Positions 58,255-64,000 of a DNA stretch of 64,000 nt are shown in pieces. Position numbers and translations under genes: made by a program. Under the pieces are notes generated by a model that was not told the origin of the DNA, did not search any database, and saw nothing but the letters and a program-made list of their open reading frames with translations. Origin of the DNA: Viscum album (lineage: Eukaryota; Streptophyta; Magnoliopsida; Santalales; Viscaceae); assembly GCA_963277665.1 (NCBI GenBank), contig OY728136.1:811543123-811607122 (forward strand). The letters are read 5' to 3'. Every line of letters starts with the position of its first letter. Position 1 is the first letter of the stretch.

Positions 58255-61140
58255 TGTAACAACCTTATATTTTATGAATGAAAATTGTGTTCGATAGCAT
58301 ATTTGATTCACAACACTGAGATCAATCAAACTACGAGATATATTACTTTGTTAACGTGTCCATTAAATTGGTGGGTATTAATATTATTAAATTATTAGTT
58401 ATATATACTTACATTTTTCATATTTAATATAAATATTTCAATATAATTTATTAAATAATAAATTAAAAAATTGTAATATAATTAAAGTCATCAATAAAAT
58501 AATTTCTTCAAAAAAGATTTTTATTTATCTTCATGTAATAATATTACAATAAATTTTTGACAAAAAAAAAATTATTTGATAAAAAAGATTATTTTTAAAA
58601 TATTAATATCAAAAATTACTTTCTATTAAATTTTGGTGTATTTCAAAAAATAATGATTTTTCATAGAATACTGAAAAATACAGATTTTACTGAAAATGAC
58701 ATTTGATTTCAAAGAATTAAGATTTTTTAAATTCCCTGTATGTTTAGAATGTAATTAATATTAACATATATATTATTTATTTATATTAAATACCCTTAAT
58801 TTTTTTGTATCAAATTCATAATTGATTTTAGTATTTGTTTTTCATTCAATTTAAAAACTAGATGTATCTAAAAATTATTTAAGTGCTTACTGATTATCCA
58901 TTTTAATTAATTTAAAACCGCATTGAGGAATTATTAATATGAAATTTTTATAATATGTATCAAAAAATATTAATTTATATTTATATAATTGTTTTTATTA
59001 GTCATTAAATTAATTTAAAATCATCATTTTCTTGAAAAATATACTTCTTGAAACCCCTCTTTTTCATCACATCTATTAGATTAATATAATATTACATATT
59101 TCAAAATATATGATTTTAATATGTTAAAATGGATTATATAATTTGATTCATCATAATTTTTATTATCTTATAATGTATACCTAATTCTTTACCATAATTA
59201 ATAGTTAAAATAAGAAAATTAAATTACAATATTTAAGGAGAAAATGGGTTTACGTGAGATTAAACTAAATATATAATGGTTAAAATTACCTAATCACATT
59301 TCTAAAAAAATATTATCTAGGAATATATAAAACTTGTAATCAATTTGAATAAATAATGATCCATTTAGTAAACATGTTTCATGTTAAAAATGTGAGTAGA
59401 CCCTTTTATTTTACAAAATTACAATTGTGCCACTCACCACACTTATAAAAGAAACCCCCTCTCCTCTCTTCATGACACCTTAACACTCATTTAAAAATAA
59501 AAATACCTTCCCAGATCACTTAAAACATTTATACCCTGGTCTGATAATCCTTTTTGGGTCATAAATACCTTTATGGAATACATTTGGTGTACCCCTAAAG
59601 TATTTTTTCAAGAAGAGGCAAAATTCACAACAATGTATTCCTTTTTTATTTCTTATTACACCTTTTCTAGAATTATTCAAACATAATAATGTGATTAAAA
59701 TAATATATAATATATATTAGTATTTTATTAAATTAATATCATAACATAAATACATATCCTCTTTCATTAAATGGGATAAAAATCATCATTCATGTGTATG
59801 AAGGAATATAACCTTGCAGAATGATGTTATTAATTTTTTGTTGTCTCCTATCATAGCATATTGAGATGTTGAATACAATGTATATATGTTTTATTTTTAA
59901 TATATTTCTACCTATGTGTTCTCGAAACTTCTCATGTGTATGTGGATGTGATGATGTTTTATATACGTGAAAAGTAATTTTAGAACAATGGGAGTATCTG
60001 GTTTCTATGTTGGTGAACTGGAACTAGTACGCTAGTTGATTCAAAAGAGGATGAGGTCTAGATACTTCAAGTTGGATTGATTCTACAATAGTAGCTAATC
60101 TTTTGATATTATAACGGAACACTATAACTTGATATTTTATCCCATTTAGTGGCTCATGCACTGGAACTCTATTGGTTTTGGCATATGATATAGAGACCAC
60201 AAGATATTTGGATTAATTACCCTCTAGTGTCCTATGCACGAGGGAATTTTTGGGTTTAATTAGAGAATTCTTATCACTAAGGTATAAGTTTCTTATTGTC
60301 CCACTTTTTCTAGCTGCCTATAGGTATTTCCCATGGTTATCTCTTGTGATATGATGTTTTTGTGCTGTGGTGATAACCATTGGTATACGGTGGACCTTGT
60401 GTACATTATGATTTCAAGAAAGTATCTTTTTAGAAATGGATTTTCTTAATAGTGTTTGATTAAAAATATTTCCATTGAATTTATCCTTGAAAATATTTTT
60501 ATAATTTTTATGAAAATGTGCAGGTTGAATTGCATTCAAATGTTAAAGCATGTAATTTTTCATTTGGTGGAATCCTATTTAGATTTGGATAACATCCTAC
60601 ATAAAAAACTCAGTGTATGTAGACTATTTAATGTAAAACCTGCTGAAGGAGATATGTACCATAGTGGTGATGGTGGATCTTTTTGCTAGTTTTACACTTT
60701 ATGATGGTGTTGGTGATGGTGGATTGAGGGTGATGGACCCTTGGAACATAGAGTATTTTTTATGTTTTATTTGATACCATTTCATTGTGGTACCTTTGGT
60801 ATTTCTTAATGTTGTAAAACAATGAATCTAAAAATTGTTCTGTCTCATTTGGTTATGATTATTAGTTAATTGAGATGTTTCATTCCCGTGACTTTTTTAT
60901 TTTTGTACACATTTCTGAAATCATTCATAATGTTTATTATTGATACCCAAGCACCTATTTCCAGCCCATGGTGGATTAGTAACTCCCTTAAAGACATATC
61001 ATGAGCCATGGAAGGTTTTGAGTTTGATGTAATTCTAGATTGTTTCATGAGAAAATAATATCTAAAGGGGTTTCTCTCTTTTTGAGTCATGTTATTTGGG
61101 AAGAGTCTAGATAAACTAGATAAAGGATTTTCGGTGCTTG
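58255..61140 (+). repeat. 5' LTR and leader of element E (inner end uncertain)
   Basis: Begins TGTAACAACC and contains TATAAAAG at 59444-59451 in the setting CACTTATAAAAGAAACCCCC. Between 60020 and 60400 phrases such as TTTAGTGGCTCATGCACTGG and CTAGTGTCCTATGCACGAGG recur, hinting at a duplicated block of about 110 bp. Apart from this no gene is visible. The right limit given is an estimate. Confidence 0.5.
59444..59451 (+). promoter_or_regulatory. TATA box, element E 5' LTR
   Basis: TATAAAAG followed by a pyrimidine-rich CCCCCTCTCCTCTC stretch, closely like the promoters of elements A and B. Confidence 0.62.
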
Positions 61141-61479
61141 AGGTTTTGGTAATAGGTGGGGTTCCTAAAAAACACACCTTGTGATAGGACTCATGTCTCC
61201 ATGTTATATTGGGATTTGGTTTGAATTATCCTATTGGTGAGATGTATAGGCAACAGGATGTGTATAAACATTTGTTAGTGGGGAAGTGTTTTGTCTTGTT
61301 ATTATGTTGGATATGATTTCGTTTGACTTATGCAAAAGTTATTATTATGCTATTATTGTAAGAAATGTTCTTAATTAGGTGTTGAATGTATTTTTTGTGG
61401 TTTTTATTATTATAAAAAATTCCTCCATGAAGACCTCATGTGTAGCTACAGGAAGATTCCATAGAGTGTTCTCCCTCAC

Positions 61480-62620
61480 CAATTGATCAGTGGTTGGTGG
61501 ATGTATTGGTTTGGGTTATCAAATAATTAGGTAAGGGAGTGGCACCTGGACCTATATAGGTTAGAGTAGCCAAACCAGGCCCTGGGAAGGATACAGATCA
61601 TGCGTTACTCATTAGTAAGATTCATTATTTACTAGGTAGCATGGATTCCCAAGAGTTTGAGGTCTGAATTGATAATATTGGGAGGACATTTGAGTTTTTT
61701 TAACACTCCTGAAGTAGATTAGGTCATGATCCATTTATTCATGTTCAAAGGTCCCTATCAGAAGTGGTGGGACTTTGTGGTGCATGATGGAAATAAAAAG
61801 TAGATGAGTTGGAAGGATTTCAATATTTTATTCAACGAGTAGAATTTTGAGTAGATTTTTCCATTTTCCATATCCTGATAGTTTCTGGAGCATGGCCTAG
61901 GGATTAGACTATGAGGGAGTATTCCAAGTATCTCACTGAGTTATTTTGGTTCACATTCGTGGTAGTATCCAATGAGTAGGTGGAGGATCAATTATTCAAG
62001 AAGGGGCCAAGATCAAAAATCAAATATCAGGTCCACTTATTCATATTGAATATTTATGTTGAAAAGTTTGATCATGATGTGATTGTTGATGTTTCTTATA
62101 GATTAAATAATGGCTTTTAGGGAGTAGTTTCAATAGTGGGAAGTGGTAGTTCATCTGATAATTAGTGGAAGAAGAATGAACATGATAAGATGGGAGGAGG
62201 TAGTTTAATCTATCCTTCTCAACTCTCTTCATTTGTGGATTTAGGTGATGGGTCAGTAATGTACCACCAATGTGGGAAAGAATGTCACATTCAAACAGAA
62301 TGTTGAACTTCAACAATACCTTTCCATTAGTGTCGAACTATAGGGAACTTTCCAGAGTTTTTCATGATCACACACCCATATCAGAGTTGTGTTGGATCAT
62401 TATCTTTCAAGGGGATGTCAAATTGATCAATATCATCAAGGACAATGGGTTCTCGATTGGGGGTTCATGGTGGCATGGGTGTATATTATTTGGGGAAGTG
62501 TCAATATATGGAAGAGACATAGGTCAATGTCAGTTCGTAGTCTCAAGCCCAGATATGGTAGATTTTTGTTGTGGATTGAGCGCCAACTGAATCAGATGCA
62601 TGGATTGAAATAGTTTGAGG
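61480..62620 (+). pseudogene. Gypsy gag (element E)
   Basis: The plus strand reads FMFKGPYQKWWDFVVHDGNKK near 61738-61800 (split FMFKGPYQKWW and DFVVHDGNKK), then MSWKDFNILFNE. This matches the gag capsid domain (...L.G.A..WW......W..F...F...F). REYSKYLTELFWF follows near 61912. A zinc knuckle near 62262-62305 reads YHQCGKECHIQTEC, with the first cysteine changed to tyrosine. Stops and frame changes occur between blocks. Confidence 0.8.
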
Positions 62621-62639
62621 TAAAATTCTTATTGAATTG

Positions 62640-64000
62640 TCATTATCTATTGTTATTTTTGATATCGGTGGCTCTATTTATTTTATTTCTTCCATTCATG
62701 TTGATATGATAAAGTTGTCAACCAAGATTATACCTTATTAAATGGAGTTGGTGATGTCTCTTACTAAGAATTGAGGGAAGGGTTTCAAGTGTATGTCCTA
62801 TGAACAAGCCATGATAGGGGTTGACCTCGAATGGGATTTCCTGGTTTTGGAAATGTACCACATTTAGGTGGTTCTAGGTATGGTTTAGATGGACTGCTTT
62901 CAGGTAGACATCAATATATATTGGCTTTGAGTTTCTTTCTTTGAACCTAGTGGAAGTATTAATGTTTTTCAAAGAGAATGGGAACCTCGATCAAGAACCA
63001 TTGAACCTCCACTTCCAGAATTGGAAAACATTGTTTTTTATATCTTATCACTCACATTGAAGGTTGATGATAGTGCTTAAAAGGGTGGACTACCTCTATT
63101 GGTGTAAGAGTTTCTAAATGAATTTCCAGAAAAAATTTTGGTTTTTCACCAGAGTGGGATGTGGAGTTCACCATATATTTGTTTTTGGCAATAAAACTAA
63201 TATCGCATCCCACATACTATATTTCCCATATTGTGTTGAAATAATTAATGTTACATTTGGATGATTTGGAATCAAAGGATTCATTCTACCATGTGTGTAA
63301 CCTTGGGCCACCCTAGTTTTTCTTATGAAATAGGATGATGGATATCTCTAATTATCTATCTATTTCCAAATGATTTAATGAGGTGATAATCAAGAAGACG
63401 TTAGATTTTCTACATACTGATGAATTATTTGATCATCATTAGGGGTGATCAAGTTTTCCAATATAGTCATTCGTTCCAGGTATGACCAGGTAATAATTAG
63501 AGATGTATATGTACCAAAAATATCCTTAAAAATAATATACAACCATTTTGAGTATTTTTTCATTCATTTTAGGTTGATTAATACTCTATTAGTCATTATG
63601 GAATTGATGCAATTAGTGTTCCAACAATACATATTCTCTTTTTTTGTGGTATTTTTGGATGACATCATGTTCTATTCCTGTACTATAGAGGAGGACAAGA
63701 TCCATTTAATGATTATGATAGGAACCCTTCCTGATCATTTCCTCAATGATAATTAATCCATTTTTACCTTATGTGTTAAGGAGGTAATGTTTGTCAGTCA
63801 TGTGAACTTGGAAAATGGGGTTTCGATGGATCCCAAGAAGATTTTTGTAGTGATTTTGTGGGAGTAACCAGTGTTTGTTTTCAAAATTTGGATATTGTTT
63901 GGTCTGGTAGGATATTACAGGCAGTTTGGTTGACATTTATCATATATATTTTTTTTCATTGACTACTCCTTCCTAAAAGGGGTAAATATTGAATGGACCT
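62640..64000 (+). pseudogene. Gypsy protease and reverse transcriptase (element E), truncated by window
   Basis: The protease block near 62658-62700 reads IFDIGGSIYFISS, so the catalytic Asp and Gly remain while the middle residue is Ile. EFLNEFPEKILVF near 63108-63155 matches the RT start (EFLDVFPE.LPGLP). The piece at 63445-63756 covers the palm: FFVVFLDDIMFYS near 63640-63680 keeps the LDD core of the RT active site (family form FIDDILVYS). The conserved WE.P...K..R.FLG..GYYR block follows near 63860-63930 (GLVGYYRQFG after frame correction). RNase H and integrase are beyond the window. Confidence 0.85.

Larger units (their letters stand above)
58255..64000 (+). mobile_element. Gypsy element E, partial (cut by right window edge)
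   Basis: A new LTR start, TGTAACAACCTTATATTT, occurs at 58255. Downstream are a TATA box at 59444, gag at 61480-62620 and protease to RT up to the window end, all on the plus strand. The LTR start shares CACAACACTGAG with the extra start module of element B, and its TATA setting resembles B, so it may be a distant relative able to encode pol. The inner LTR end and primer site were not found. Confidence 0.75.

Overview
This window looks like intergenic heterochromatin from a large, AT-rich plant nuclear genome. No host gene, rRNA, tRNA gene or CRISPR array can be supported. Almost every base belongs to a transposable element. The evidence is plant-type Ty3/gypsy chromovirus pol with a chromodomain, a Ty1/copia Sirevirus-like element, a CACTA (En/Spm) transposon with a TNP2-type transposase, and plant L1-type LINE pieces. 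Nearly all coding sequence is broken by stops and frameshifts. All calls come from reading the sequence; no database search was run.

Layout. The base layer is an old plus-strand gypsy element, 'D'. Its gag starts at 5719 and continues at 16075, followed by protease to 16971. Its RT, RNase H, integrase and chromodomain lie at 51288-54366, and its 3' LTR starts at 54392. Three insertions split D. (1) A minus-strand copia element occupies 1-5718 and runs off the left edge; its 5' LTR is 4174-5718. (2) Element 'A', minus strand, at about 6054-16074, is a gag-only retrotransposon with 3.7 kb LTRs. (3) Element 'C', minus strand, at 16972-51287, is an old gypsy chromovirus with 2.7 kb LTRs.

Element C is itself broken. 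A CACTA transposon (23097-45022, TSD AGA) sits between its gag and protease, and an L1-like LINE (about 46556-48734) sits in its 5' LTR. Inside the CACTA lies a LINE endonuclease fragment, and inside that is element 'B' (25682-36442, plus strand, perfect TSD CCTAA). B belongs to the same gag-only family as A and is the youngest piece, with two 4.1 kb LTRs that look nearly identical. The order of events is therefore D, then C, then CACTA, then LINE piece, then B. To the right, another plus-strand gypsy element 'E' starts at 58255 and runs off the window through gag, protease and RT.

The most unusual content is the A/B family. It has giant LTRs, a short 2.6 kb internal region, only a gag-like ORF with three zinc knuckles, and an antisense tRNA-derived SINE-like unit at the same relative place in both copies. 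It must depend on enzymes supplied by another gypsy element; C, D and E show that related chromoviruses existed in this genome. The CACTA element also carries an array of about 15 copies of a roughly 183 bp unit, a 930 bp C-rich tract and a GC-rich minisatellite.
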